NCBI RefSeq assembly: GCF_016861655.1
Contig: NZ_BOLN01000001.1
Span: 1-64,000, forward strand
Direction of reading: 5' to 3'
DNA length: 64,000 nucleotides
DNA from: Levilactobacillus lanxiensis
Lineage (GTDB): Bacteria; Bacillota; Bacilli; Lactobacillales; Lactobacillaceae
The notes under the pieces are model-generated. The model was not told the DNA's origin, searched no databases, and saw only the letters and a list, made by a program, of their open reading frames with translations. The position numbers and the translations under genes are program-made. Positions 42,462 through 51,710 of this stretch are shown here, piece by piece (position 1 is the first letter of the stretch; the number at the start of each line of letters is the position of its first letter).

Positions 42462-44741
42462 CTATTGTTCTTTACGTTTGAATTTGAATCCGAATACACC
42501 TAAGACCGCCACTAACAGTGCAACACCCCAGAATGGTGAGGTTTGTTCACGACTGTTGGTCTGTGGCAAGTCAGCAGCGGCTGATTTCGTCACTACTGGC
42601 TGATCTGCCTGTGTGCCCGTCTTGGCGGTTAAGTCCACCTTAGCGGCCGCGCCACCCTTGGCCACAGTCGCAACCTTTTTACCACTAACAAGCTGAGCGG
42701 CCTGACCACCATTTGTCGCTTTCTTAGCAGCCGCCGCTTTTTTACCAGCTGGCTTAGCGGTTGGTTTAGTCGGCTTGGTCGTTGGCTTATCCGTATCCGG
42801 CGTGACTTTATCGGCATCCCCACCCGACTTAGCATAAACGTAGGTCACAGTGAAGTCACTGTCCCCCAGTGTCCCACTAGCATTGGCTGGTGTTGTGACC
42901 AACTCGTACCCATCCAAAACGTTCGCCGCTGGACTAGTCGTGTAGGTGTCGCCGGCCTTCCCGGTTACCAGTACATCCGGTGCGACCGTGGTCCCATCCG
43001 CCGTTTGATAGTGAACGGTGACCATGATTGTTTGGTCTGGCGTGACAACTGGCGGTGTAACATCTGGAGGCGTGACCGTGCCAGCGTTTTTGGTATAAAC
43101 GTAAGTGACGTCAATCGCCGTATCACCATAGGTTCCCGTTGCATTCTCTGGCGTTGTCTTCAAAGTGTAGTCCTTAATGGCCCAAGGCTCCGTTGTATAA
43201 GGATCACCAACCATGCCATCCGGCAATACCTTAACCGGCGCAATCTCTTTTCCCTCCGTATCCTGATAGTGAATGGTAATTGCTTGTGCTTTAGCAGCAA
43301 TGGTATATGGCGTATAAACAGAAAAGTCCAATGCCCCATTTCCGTTATTTCCCTCAAAGTAAGACTGACTCAAATAGTAAGAGTAAGGGAGTTGATACGT
43401 TGTGAACCCGTCAAATCGAACAGCGGTTGAACCCGGCATAACCTGATCAGGAATTTCTGAGTAAACGATATTCCCGCCAACAACAGTATCTATACCAGCT
43501 GGCAAAAAGTTATAAACTTCTGTCGTGGTGTGGTAAGCCCACCCATAACCGATTTTAGGTGTCAACGTCGACTGATAGTTTTGTGGCAATTTAACCACAA
43601 TCGGGGTCGTATATGTTCGTGATTCCCCGTCAACTACAACTGGATCATTTATAATCAGTTGGTTGTTGAAAGTGAACCGCTTAGTATATTGAGCCGCATT
43701 CAACGAAGATAAATCAGAGATATAGTTGTACGGAATCTCCAATTCAATAATGTTCTTCAGCCCCGCAATCGGCGATATATCAGTAATCCGGTTACTAGTT
43801 AATTGTAAATACGTCAGCTTAAATAAGGCACTGAGCGGAGTGATATCCGTAATATCCCCGTTATACCAACCTTCTCCAAGATTTAAATTATTAATTAAAT
43901 CGAGTGAGGTCAAGTTCGTGGCATACTGCAGACCCTCCAAAGAAAATGAAGTTTTTCCATCAATATAAGTTGACGTCCAATTTTCAGAGAATTGTCCATT
44001 ATCCGTAGACAATGTTGTCAGCAATAACATGTCATCTTTTGTAATCTCACTCGCATCAGCCCATGTCTTCCCAAGCTTACTATTATTTAACGTCCATAAA
44101 ACCATACCCTGAAGGCGTTTATTCGGCATCCACTCATCAATCGACTGGTCCGCCTGCACGGCTGCAGTAACGGGAGCCGCCGTCACGGCTTGTGGCACTG
44201 GCATCGACCGCAAGCGTGGATTAACTTTGGCCTTTGGCGGCATCACTTCGGTTACCGGTTTAACGTCGTTTGTCTCGTCTTGGACTGCGGTGACCTTGTT
44301 GGCCGAAGACACCTCAGGATCCCCCACCGGTGCTGGCTCTGCGGCTGGTTCGCCTGTATGCTGGTTGTCTTGTGACTCTTCGACAACGGGCGGCGTGGTT
44401 TCCGGTTCCGCTGGCGTCTGCTTTTCTGCCGCATCAGTCGCAGACTTTTCAGCGTCCGGCGTCACGTTCTCTTCGGGTTCATCCGCAACGGGCGGAACCG
44501 TCTCGTCTTTCTGAACCACCGCCGTCTTCAGTGTAACCTGTTGTTCTTGGGTGGCCGGCTGTTGCACGACCTGCTGAGTATCATTTTGTACCGCATCGTT
44601 ATCAGCCGTATCCGCATGAGCCGTCTCGGTTCCCACCGTCGTGACCAAGAAGAAGCTAGTTAGGATCCCCGCAAAAATCCAAGTTTTCCCCTTCTTGTAC
44701 ATCTTATAATGTTCTGATCCACCGCACTGTTTCAACATCAT
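42462..44741 (-). CDS. LRR-MucBP surface protein, paralogue 4
   Basis: About 759 residues from the ATG at 44741 (GGGAG upstream; a GTG at 44747 and an ATG at 44738 are alternatives). The signal is YKMYKKGKTWIFAGILTS. A Glu/Pro/Thr-rich stalk is followed by the family block IDEWMPNKRLQ and TYIDGKTSFSLEGLQYATNL, LRRs (ITPLSALFKLTYLQLTSNRI, ISPIAGLKNIIELEIPYNYI), a beta domain, two MucBP-type repeats, a Lys/Ala-rich linker and LPQTNSREQ. The 3' third is close in DNA sequence to paralogue 5, a sign of recent duplication or gene conversion. Confidence 0.84.
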   Translation of the reverse strand: MMLKQCGGSEHYKMYKKGKTWIFAGILTSFFLVTTVGTETAHADTADNDAVQNDTQQVVQQPATQEQQVTLKTAVVQKDETVPPVADEPEENVTPDAEKSATDAAEKQTPAEPETTPPVVEESQDNQHTGEPAAEPAPVGDPEVSSANKVTAVQDETNDVKPVTEVMPPKAKVNPRLRSMPVPQAVTAAPVTAAVQADQSIDEWMPNKRLQGMVLWTLNNSKLGKTWADASEITKDDMLLLTTLSTDNGQFSENWTSTYIDGKTSFSLEGLQYATNLTSLDLINNLNLGEGWYNGDITDITPLSALFKLTYLQLTSNRITDISPIAGLKNIIELEIPYNYISDLSSLNAAQYTKRFTFNNQLIINDPVVVDGESRTYTTPIVVKLPQNYQSTLTPKIGYGWAYHTTTEVYNFLPAGIDTVVGGNIVYSEIPDQVMPGSTAVRFDGFTTYQLPYSYYLSQSYFEGNNGNGALDFSVYTPYTIAAKAQAITIHYQDTEGKEIAPVKVLPDGMVGDPYTTEPWAIKDYTLKTTPENATGTYGDTAIDVTYVYTKNAGTVTPPDVTPPVVTPDQTIMVTVHYQTADGTTVAPDVLVTGKAGDTYTTSPAANVLDGYELVTTPANASGTLGDSDFTVTYVYAKSGGDADKVTPDTDKPTTKPTKPTAKPAGKKAAAAKKATNGGQAAQLVSGKKVATVAKGGAAAKVDLTAKTGTQADQPVVTKSAAADLPQTNSREQTSPFWGVALLVAVLGVFGFKFKRKEQ

Positions 44742-45005
44742 ACTCACTCCCTAAGTACTTGTCCGCACGCTTCACACTCACCTATTAATTTAGCATCTCA
44801 ATTAATTCTCTCCCTATTGGTCATTATATTGATTAACTCATAGAATGTCCACACCCCAAAAACCGTTTATGACATGCTACAAAGTTATTATTAAAATGTA
44901 AGCGACTGAAACTACCATCAAGCTTGACTTCTAAATAAACAATCTACTAGCTAGCCATCAATAAATTAGTTTGTTTTTCATGGGTACATCATCAGAAAGC
45001 TGTAA
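44742..45005. other. Promoter region of paralogue 4, otherwise empty
   Basis: This AT-rich stretch has no gene, repeat or RNA feature. The promoter of the paralogue 4 gene is expected near 44780-44850. Confidence 0.45.
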
Positions 45006-45037
45006 CAAAAAACGAACCAAGCATTTCCGCTCAGTCC
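45006..45037 (-). terminator. Rho-independent terminator of paralogue 5 gene
   Basis: AACGGAC pairs with GTTCGTT with one G-T pair, followed on the minus strand by TTTTTT. Confidence 0.6.
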
Positions 45038-45052
45038 GTTCCGTCATTCTGC

Positions 45053-47557
45053 TTATTGTTCTTTGCGCTTGAGCTTAAATCCAAATACGCCTAAGACCGC
45101 CACTAACAGTGCGACACCCCAGAATGGTGAGGTCTGTTCACTACTGTTGGTTTGTGGCAGGTCGGCCGCAGCTGATTTTGAAATCGCCGGGTGATCTGCT
45201 TGCGTGCCCGCCTTGGCAGTTAAGTCTACCTTAGCGGCGGCGCCACCCTTGGCCACAGTCGCGATGGTCTTGCCACCACGTTTGCTAGTCAAGGCATCTG
45301 CTTGACCACCGGCCTGAGTCTTCTTAGCCGGCGTCTTCTGCGTCGCAGCTGGCTTAGTGGCAGGCTTGGTTCCTGGTTTCGTCGGCTTGGTCGTTGGCTT
45401 GTCCGTATCCGGCGTGACCTTGTCGCCATCTCCGCCAGTCTCTTCGTAAACGTAAGTCACGGAGAAGTCGCTGTCGCCTAATGTCCCGCTGGCATTGGCT
45501 GGCGTAGTCACTAGCTTGTACCCATCCGGCACGTTAGCCGCTGGACTGGTCGTGTAGGTGTCGCCGGCCTTCCCAGTTACCAGCTCATCCGGTGCGACCG
45601 TGGTGCCGTCCGCCGTTTGATAGTGAACGGTGACCGTGATCGTTTGGTCTGGTGTGACAACTGGTGGTGTGACGGTCCCAGCGTTCTTGGTGTACACGAA
45701 GGTCACCTCAGTCGGCGTATCCGTGTAGGTCCCTTGGGCATCCCCCTGCGTTTCCTTGTAGGTGTACCCGGTGATGTCAGGATGGGCAATGTCATAAGTC
45801 GTCCCCACCTGACCAGAAGCCACCGTGTCGGCTTGAATCGTCGTCCCGGCTTCATCTTGGTAATGTACGGTCACGGATGATGTAGCTTCCTTGTAAACGA
45901 AGGTCACCGTCTGGGCCGTGTCGGAGAAGGTCCCGGTCGCGTTGGCTGGCGTTTCAGTCAGTTCATAGCCGGCAAATTCCTTCGTTGGTGCCGTGTAGCC
46001 TTCACCAATTAGCCCGGTTAAGGTTTCCGGGTCAGCCAATTTCTGGCCAGACTCATCAACGTAATTGACCGTTACGTCTTCGGCATAGTTGGCGACAACA
46101 TATGGGGTAAATACATCAGCAACCTCATTACCACTATCATCAAGATAGACCGAAATCAGATAGAAAGTATAGGGATTTTGAAGAACTGTATACCCTTCAT
46201 AGGGGCTGACCGTTGGACCAGGCATAATTTGATTTTGAACTACTCGAAAATCAATCTGGTTTCCCGTAAGCGTACTAGATCCGCCACTATAAAAGAGTCC
46301 AACTTTTCCATTAGGCGAAGTCGCAGGGGTAATTGGTATGCCTTTACTGGCAGAACCAGCATACGTAAAGCTTTGACCTTGAGGGGCCTTAACCAGATTT
46401 TCCATTGAGTACAGACCGGTTACTGGAATATAAACAACTGGCCGCAGAACAAACTGTCCCGAAACCCCTAAATACTTAGTGTACTGGGCACTGTTTAAAG
46501 ACGAAAAGTCTGCAATACAATCATTGCTAAGGTTCAAATCTGTTATCTTCTTCAGCCCTGCTAAAGGTGTAATGTCAGACACTCGTTGACTGCTAAGTTG
46601 TAACCGTTGCAAATTAACAAGGCTTGCCAGCGGTGTGATATCTACAATGTCTCCACGCATTGATGCAGGTGACAAATCCAGACTATTTAATAAATCTAAA
46701 TTCGTTAAATTAGTTGCATACTGAAGTCCTTCCAAAGAGAACTCCGTTTTTCCATCAATATAGGTCGAAACACTTTGGAAATCTAAACGTGTAAAGTTCA
46801 GCATATCTGCCTTGGTGATATCATCAACGCTATTCCAAGTTTTCCCATACCCACCTGCATTCAACTGCTTCAGAATGAAGTTTTGTAATGTCTTATTCGG
46901 CATCCACTGATCAATCGACTCCTCAGCCTCAGCGACGGGTTGTGCTGCCGTCACAGCTGGCGTTGGTGTTGGCGCAGCCATTGACCGCAACCGTGGATTG
47001 ACCTTTTTAACCGTATTAACTGGCGGCACTGATTGCTCGTCAGTTGTCGACGCGACCTCATTATTGGTCTGGTCGATTGGTGCGTCTGCGGCAGGTTTTT
47101 CGGTCACCTTACTGTCGTCCGTCGCGCCCGCTTTGTCTGTGCCTGGCGTTGGCGCTGCTGGTAAATCAGCGTCCCCGTTTTTGTCCGCCGTGTCGCCATC
47201 TGAATCGTTGGTTTTATCCGTAGCCGGCGTTGTTTCTGTCTCCTTAGCTGGCACCGTCACTGGATCTTTCGTTCCATCACTCGACGTTGTTGTCTCATTG
47301 GTAGTTCCAGTGGCTTCCTTAACCGTCGTATCGGCCGGCGTCTGTGAGTGTTGCTGCTGACCGAGTGTCACCTGTTTCGCTGGTTTCACCGATTCCTGGG
47401 TCGCTGTCTCTTCATCGATCGTGGCGGCTTCGCTAGTATCCGCATGGGCCGTCTGACCGCCGAAAGCCCCCAAGGCTAACGTGGCTGTGACGATGCTGGC
47501 AAAAATCCAGGTTTTCCCTTTTTTATACATCTTATAGTGTTCTTTGGTATTAAACAT
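45053..47557 (-). CDS. LRR-MucBP surface protein, paralogue 5
   Basis: The 834-residue protein is the largest of the set. ATG follows GAGGGGA. The signal is YKMYKKGKTWIFASIVTA. A Thr/Asp-rich stalk (about 45-195), family block IDQWMPNKTLQ and TYIDGKTEFSLEGLQYATNL, LRRs (ITPLASLVNLQRLQLSSQRV, ITPLAGLKKITDLNLSNDCI), beta domain, then three MucBP-type repeats (about 505-700; VTVNYVDESGQK, VTVHYQDEAGTT, VTVHYQTADGTT), linker and LPQTNSSEQ. MucBP repeats are associated with mucus binding; LRRs may add protein ligands. Confidence 0.85.
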   Translation of the reverse strand: MFNTKEHYKMYKKGKTWIFASIVTATLALGAFGGQTAHADTSEAATIDEETATQESVKPAKQVTLGQQQHSQTPADTTVKEATGTTNETTTSSDGTKDPVTVPAKETETTPATDKTNDSDGDTADKNGDADLPAAPTPGTDKAGATDDSKVTEKPAADAPIDQTNNEVASTTDEQSVPPVNTVKKVNPRLRSMAAPTPTPAVTAAQPVAEAEESIDQWMPNKTLQNFILKQLNAGGYGKTWNSVDDITKADMLNFTRLDFQSVSTYIDGKTEFSLEGLQYATNLTNLDLLNSLDLSPASMRGDIVDITPLASLVNLQRLQLSSQRVSDITPLAGLKKITDLNLSNDCIADFSSLNSAQYTKYLGVSGQFVLRPVVYIPVTGLYSMENLVKAPQGQSFTYAGSASKGIPITPATSPNGKVGLFYSGGSSTLTGNQIDFRVVQNQIMPGPTVSPYEGYTVLQNPYTFYLISVYLDDSGNEVADVFTPYVVANYAEDVTVNYVDESGQKLADPETLTGLIGEGYTAPTKEFAGYELTETPANATGTFSDTAQTVTFVYKEATSSVTVHYQDEAGTTIQADTVASGQVGTTYDIAHPDITGYTYKETQGDAQGTYTDTPTEVTFVYTKNAGTVTPPVVTPDQTITVTVHYQTADGTTVAPDELVTGKAGDTYTTSPAANVPDGYKLVTTPANASGTLGDSDFSVTYVYEETGGDGDKVTPDTDKPTTKPTKPGTKPATKPAATQKTPAKKTQAGGQADALTSKRGGKTIATVAKGGAAAKVDLTAKAGTQADHPAISKSAAADLPQTNSSEQTSPFWGVALLVAVLGVFGFKLKRKEQ

Positions 47558-48019
47558 AAATAACAGTCCCCTCTAAAAACATGTTATCGTAGTTCACTCG
47601 CCGCATGAGTAGTTGTTGATCCACCCGTTTTTGATGCAAAACGGTCTATGCTCTTTACAAATATAATTATAGCCACTTCGCCCCTTAAAATCTACTAAAT
47701 GGGCAAAACGTTTAACAGTGGTATTCGTCAATTCGACTAATTTACACACAAGATAAAATTGTGATTTAATTGCCTACGTCACGGTCACCATAGCAAGTAA
47801 TACGGTTTAACCTTTTCACAAAGTCTGGCCGTTTTTTCGTGAAAATTGTTATGTTACAAATTTTAAATTGTGTAGAAAGAAAGGCTATTGACCAATCCTA
47901 CCGAGAGGGCCCTAACTGGCCCCTTTTACAAAATACCGTGCCAACCAACCCCTCCCAGTAGGTGGTGCCACCAGAACGTGCTACACTCAATGCAACAAAT
48001 CTCGAGGGGGGCCTCCACC
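47558..48019. other. Gene-free region upstream of paralogue 5 and TatD-like gene
   Basis: It contains the divergent promoters. A short block (AAAACGTTTAACAGTG..TATTCGTCA at about 47703-47730) resembles one upstream of paralogue 2 (AAAACATTAATAGTG..GTTCGTCA at about 37421-37443), possibly a shared regulatory element. An open frame from 47888 is only the 5' extension of the TatD-like gene. Confidence 0.4.
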
Positions 48020-48730
48020 ATGTTATGTGATGCGCATTGTCATCTGGATGGCAGTTCTGAACTCGCCGCACTCCAACGCGACGAACACATTTTAGCCTTG
48101 ATCAATTGTTAGTCACCCACCGAATGGGAAACCAATCGTCAGCTCATCGACGGCCATCAGCCATTGAGCTTTGGCATTCATCCCTGGCAGGCCACCGAAC
48201 TGCGCTGGTCCGAGGTCACGCCCTACCTGGAAGCCACCAACATCATTGGCGAAATTGGCATGGACAGCGTTTGGACGGACGTGAATCTGCTGGAGCAGGC
48301 GCGTATTTTCGAGGCCCAGCTCCGGTTCGCCCACGACCACCGCAAACCGGTCGTGCTCCACACCAAGGGCTGTGAGCGCGCCGTCTTGACCAATATTCAG
48401 AAATACCCCAACCGCTACCTGGTTCACTGGTACGCCTCACCCGAGTATCAAGCAGATTATATCCGACTCGATTGTTACTTCACGATTGGCCCCGATGTTC
48501 TGACCGATCCGGCCGTCACCCAGTTGGCCAAGACCATTCCCCTCAACCGTCTCCTGGTTGAAACGGACGGTCTGGCCGCCGTGACATGGGCCCAGCACCG
48601 CCCGGTCACGGTGACGGACTACCCCATGATTCTCAAGCAGAGTCTGCGCATCATTGCCAATCTACGGGGCATGGCGCCGGCCGAGTTGGAAGCCAACGTT
48701 TATCAAAACCTCCAGCAATTTCTGTCATGA
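48020..48730 (+). pseudogene. TatD-family metal-dependent hydrolase interrupted by an amber codon
   Basis: Read through the TAG at 48110-48112, the frame is continuous for 236 codons and collinear with a TatD-like DNase/hydrolase. The metal ligands are visible: HCH (DAHCHLD), GIHPW, GEIGMD, VVLHTKG and VETDG. The ATG follows GAGGGGGG. The stop falls at codon 31, right after LALINC, and the following SPTEWETN is in frame, so a single base change is enough to explain it. Restart at ATG 48164 (lacking the HxH motif) would not give an active enzyme. It is either a recent pseudogene, a sequencing error or a readthrough case. Confidence 0.75.
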
Positions 48731-48735
48731 CAGCA

Positions 48736-48775
48736 CAAAAAGAGACGACCAGGGAATTCCCGGTCGCCTCTTTTT
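48736..48775 (+). terminator. Rho-independent terminator of TatD-like gene
   Basis: AAAAAGAG.CGACC.GGGAATTCCC.GGTCG..CTCTTTTT forms a near-perfect hairpin just after the stop. Confidence 0.85.
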
Positions 48776-48914
48776 AGCGCTTTAAAGCCTTAATCCATTA
48801 GTTGTTAAGCGTTGCATTTAAGCAATGAATCTTATTTCGGACGGACTTGGTCACGCCTTTGAAAAGCAAGTGACCAAACCAACGACTAACCAGTCGATTT
48901 CGACCGAAAAATGG

Positions 48915-49625
48915 TTAATAAGTAATCCAGTATTGCAGGCCGGCAGCTAAGATCCCACCAACCAGTGGGCCACACATTGGTACCCAAGCGTAGCTCCATT
49001 CAGCCGTTCCCTTGTGAGGGATTGGTAAGATGGTGTAAGCCAGACGAGGACCCCAGTCACGGGCAGGGTTCAAAGCGAACCCAGTCGTGGAACCTAAGCC
49101 CATCCCGACAACCATGATAACCAGACCAACGACGAACGGCTTCAAGCCGGCCGTGAAGTTCCCTAAGTTCAAGAGAACGAAGACGAAGGCCCAAGTGGCG
49201 ATTGTTTCAGAGAGAAAGTTGTACAGTGGGTTCTTGATAGCGGGCTTCGTGGAGAAGATTCCCACGTGGTTACCGCTGGCTTCGTCAGGAGAATCTTTAA
49301 AATGAGGATAATATTGAATTGCAACTAACGCGGCCCCGACGAAGGCCCCCAAGAATTGACCCAACAGGTAAGGCACAACGTCCGCCCATGGGAAGTAACC
49401 AAACAGCGCGAACCCAATGGTAACGGCTGGGTTCAAGTGGCCTTGTGAACCGAGTAACCCGGCAACATAGACCCCCATTGTCACGGCCATACCCCAGGCC
49501 ACACACACGTAGGTCCAGTTTGACCCTTTAGCGTAGGACTTGTTCAAGTTAACACTAGCCATGGTCCCAACACCCAAAAGAATCAAAACCAGGGTTCCAA
49601 AAAACTCACCAATAAAGCCATTCAT
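48915..49625 (-). CDS. glpF: Glycerol facilitator / aquaglyceroporin (MIP family)
   Basis: The 236-residue protein has six helices and both NPA motifs: NPAVT near residue 66 and NPARDWGPR near 187. Asp directly after the second NPAR is characteristic of glycerol-conducting GlpF-type channels as opposed to water-only aquaporins. It facilitates passive glycerol (and possibly lactate or water) diffusion across the membrane. The ATG follows GAGGAGGG. No glpK or glpO gene is adjacent, so it is probably one of several MIP paralogues of the genome. Confidence 0.88.
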   Translation of the reverse strand: MNGFIGEFFGTLVLILLGVGTMASVNLNKSYAKGSNWTYVCVAWGMAVTMGVYVAGLLGSQGHLNPAVTIGFALFGYFPWADVVPYLLGQFLGAFVGAALVAIQYYPHFKDSPDEASGNHVGIFSTKPAIKNPLYNFLSETIATWAFVFVLLNLGNFTAGLKPFVVGLVIMVVGMGLGSTTGFALNPARDWGPRLAYTILPIPHKGTAEWSYAWVPMCGPLVGGILAAGLQYWITY

Positions 49626-50032
49626 AAAATAACACCCTCCTCTTAATATGTAATGGAATTAATAAGCGCTACGGATAGTCTAACACAATCTGTAAGGATT
49701 GTAGATACTGAAATGTTAACGGTTACAGATTAACTGCTTAATATGAGAATTTGATGTGAATTCTGTCAAAGTTTGTTACCGCAACTAACCGCCGTCCCGG
49801 CACAGCTTAGGTCGACTTTTTGGTGACTAGTTTCCATGAACTTTTTGAACAATTAGAGCCTGATGACAACTAGTCTCGTCATTTTACCCAAGTCATCCAA
49901 CCCTTGTTACATTACTGACATACACACAATGGTAACCGCAATGATGTCACCCCGTAATCAATTTGTTACAGCCATACGTTATCTTAGAAGGAGTAGCAAG
50001 CACCACAAATATCTTACATATGAGGGATTAAA
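49626..50032. other. Promoter region between glpF and the NlpC/P60 gene
   Basis: No gene is seen. TGTTAC-ATTAC-TGACAT (49905-49921) resembles a WalR box (TGTWAH-N5-TGTWAH) with a mismatch, which would suit a cell-wall hydrolase gene. Two other TTTGTTAC stretches occur (around 49770 and 49962). Confidence 0.35.
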
Positions 50033-50803
50033 ATGATGAAAACACTTAAAAAAGTTAGTTTGGCCGTGGCCTTCGCCGCTGCCTTAGTGCCCGCACTGCA
50101 CCAAACCACCGCGCAGGCCAATAGCACCAACACCATCGTCAGCACCAGCAATATGACCGACACCGCCTACACGCGCAAGAGCGCGACCGGTTGGACCTAC
50201 AACCTAAGTGGCAGTGCCAGCGATATGAAATTTGGGCAGAAAACGCACTACTTAAAGAACTACCCCAACACCACGTGGCACGCCACTAAGAAGCGCTATA
50301 TCGTCAAGAAGGACGGCGTGAAGTACCTGTACTACTACGTCACCAACGGCAAGAAGACCGCTTCCGGCTGGATCTGGCACGGTTACCTGCAGAAGAAGAG
50401 CTACGCCCACACCAGCACCGCCACGACCGGTAACGGCACGTACAGCGCCATTTACAGTGAGGCTAAGTCCCTGCTGGGTAAGCCTTACGTGTACGGCGCT
50501 AATGGCCCCAGCTCATTTGACTGTTCCGGCTTTACCAAGTATGTCTACAATAAGGCCATTGGCCAGACGCTGCCCCGGACGGCCCAATCCCAGTACGACA
50601 CCTACACCCACGTGAGCGCCGCCAACGCCAAGGCCGGCGACCTGATTTTCTTCGGCACTAGCAAGAACAACATCAGCCACGTCGGTATCTACAAGGGTGG
50701 CAACAAGATGATCGACGCCCAACTCCGCGGCGTGGTCAACGAAGCTACCAACGTTTCGTGGTGGCATACGGTGGGATATTCCCGGCCGGCTAGTTTGAGC
50801 TAA
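50033..50803 (+). CDS. Secreted NlpC/P60 peptidoglycan endopeptidase
   Basis: The 256-residue protein has a signal peptide (about 1-29, ending AQA). An SH3-like wall domain spans about 45-122, ending GWIWHGYLQKK. The C-terminal NlpC/P60 catalytic domain spans about 136-256: Cys164 in FDCSGF, His216 in SHVGIY, and a polar third residue in the MIDAQ stretch. Such enzymes cleave peptidoglycan stem peptides during growth or daughter-cell separation. The start is a double ATG after GAGGG. It is monocistronic, with its own terminator. Confidence 0.9.
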   Translation: MMKTLKKVSLAVAFAAALVPALHQTTAQANSTNTIVSTSNMTDTAYTRKSATGWTYNLSGSASDMKFGQKTHYLKNYPNTTWHATKKRYIVKKDGVKYLYYYVTNGKKTASGWIWHGYLQKKSYAHTSTATTGNGTYSAIYSEAKSLLGKPYVYGANGPSSFDCSGFTKYVYNKAIGQTLPRTAQSQYDTYTHVSAANAKAGDLIFFGTSKNNISHVGIYKGGNKMIDAQLRGVVNEATNVSWWHTVGYSRPASLS

Positions 50804-50822
50804 GATTAAACACAATCGATGA

Positions 50823-50850
50823 TGACCGTGAGAAGTCGCGGTCTTTTTTT
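50823..50850 (+). terminator. Rho-independent terminator of NlpC/P60 gene
   Basis: GACCG...CGGTC with seven T residues following. Confidence 0.8.
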
Positions 50851-50927
50851 GCGCAATCGGACTATCGATGAGTAAAGTTCGACCACCACACAAGCTGTGG
50901 CAGTGCTTTTCTGGTCTAGCCGTTGTC

Positions 50928-51120
50928 AGCGACCAGAGGCAACTTCGCGGACGCAGCTGTGTCGATGGCGTTGGCTGGGGTCTTTCCCAGCCGACACCAT
51001 GGGACGACCTTGGAAACTCGCGGTTCTGGCGAGGTTTCAAGGCGAGCCGGAGGACCGCTCCCCAGGCCGCAGGCGTTTCCCACAGCAGTGGGAGCGAAGA
51101 TTGCCGCCGGGAGCGAAAAT
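50928..51120 (-). repeat. Structured repeat SR12 (subfamily b)
   Basis: GGCAACTTCGC (50938-50948) pairs with GCGAAGATTGCC (51094-51105) with one bulge. The b-type hairpin is TTGGCTGGG/CCCAGCCGA and hairpin A CTTGGAAAC/GTTTCAAG. Both carry base changes on both sides compared with SR2 and SR8. It lies between two convergent genes, beyond the spx-like terminator. Confidence 0.85.
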
Positions 51121-51132
51121 CAGTGACCAACA

Positions 51133-51166
51133 GAAAAAGCACCGCCACAAAATTGTGTCGGTGCTC
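51133..51166 (-). terminator. Rho-independent terminator of spx-like gene
   Basis: AGCACCG.CACAA pairs with TTGTG.CGGTGCT, then TTTTT on the minus strand, 28 nt after the stop. Confidence 0.85.
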
Positions 51167-51194
51167 GGTCATCTACTCTTCTATTATGCTGGTG

Positions 51195-51617
51195 TTAAGC
51201 CAGAGCGGTATTGTTGTTCCCGCCGTTTAAAATCTTGAAGAAACTGGCCAGTTCCTTCTTACGGTAAGCGGCTGGCACGAATTCCCGGATGGTTTCCAGG
51301 TCGAAGCCAGTGGCTAACTTGTTCTGATCGACGACAATCGGGTTCTTTAAAATCCCCGGATTCTTTTGCAAGAGATCAACGAGTTCGTTCATCCCCATGT
51401 CTTGTACGGACGCAGGCAAGGCCTTGTAAGCCTTAGAACGCGTTGAGATCAGGTCGTCGGTGCCTTCTTCAGTTAAAGAAAGCATGTAAAGAATTTCATC
51501 CTTGGTTAAAGGTTGTTTTTTAATGTCACGAGCGGTAAAGATGGCATCGTGGTTCGCCAACCATTTCATGGCTTTAGTTACCGCAGTCGTTTTAGCGTGA
51601 AAGTACATTTTGATCAT
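51195..51617 (-). CDS. Spx/ArsC-family protein without cysteines
   Basis: About 140 residues from the ATG at 51617, seven bases after GGAGGG; a TTG at 51632 overlaps that site. The thioredoxin-like fold pattern of Spx is clear: MIKMYFHAK at the N-terminus, GTDDLISTRSKAYKAL from residue 52, KNPIVVDQNKLATGF. Gly52, which in Spx contacts the RNA polymerase alpha C-terminal domain, is conserved. The redox switch Cys10-x-x-Cys13 reads Thr10 and Val13, and no other Cys exists. The family Arg in KRLQVG reads Lys. It is probably an RNA-polymerase-binding regulator that does not respond to thiol oxidation. A CIRCE-like operator suggests heat-stress control. Confidence 0.85.
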   Translation of the reverse strand: MIKMYFHAKTTAVTKAMKWLANHDAIFTARDIKKQPLTKDEILYMLSLTEEGTDDLISTRSKAYKALPASVQDMGMNELVDLLQKNPGILKNPIVVDQNKLATGFDLETIREFVPAAYRKKELASFFKILNGGNNNTALA

Positions 51618-51659
51618 AGAATCGCCCTCCAATTGATTATCTTCGATGAGGTACTTGGA

Positions 51660-51710
51660 TTAGCACTCTTTTGTTTGAGTGCTAATTATGCTTCTCATTG
51701 TACACCACAA
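51660..51710 (-). promoter_or_regulatory. CIRCE-like HrcA operator and promoter of spx-like gene
   Basis: TTAGCACTC (51660-51668) and GAGTGCTAA (51677-51685) are the exact CIRCE arms, but with 8 instead of the usual 9 bases between them. On the minus strand TTGTGG (51710-51705) and TAATTA (51688-51683), 16 bp apart, make a possible promoter whose -10 box overlaps the operator. Confidence 0.75.

Noticed and set aside
50513-51172. 219-codon minus-strand frame overlapping the NlpC/P60 3' end and SR12
   Set aside because: It crosses a conserved catalytic domain, a terminator and a structured repeat; the residue pattern is random.
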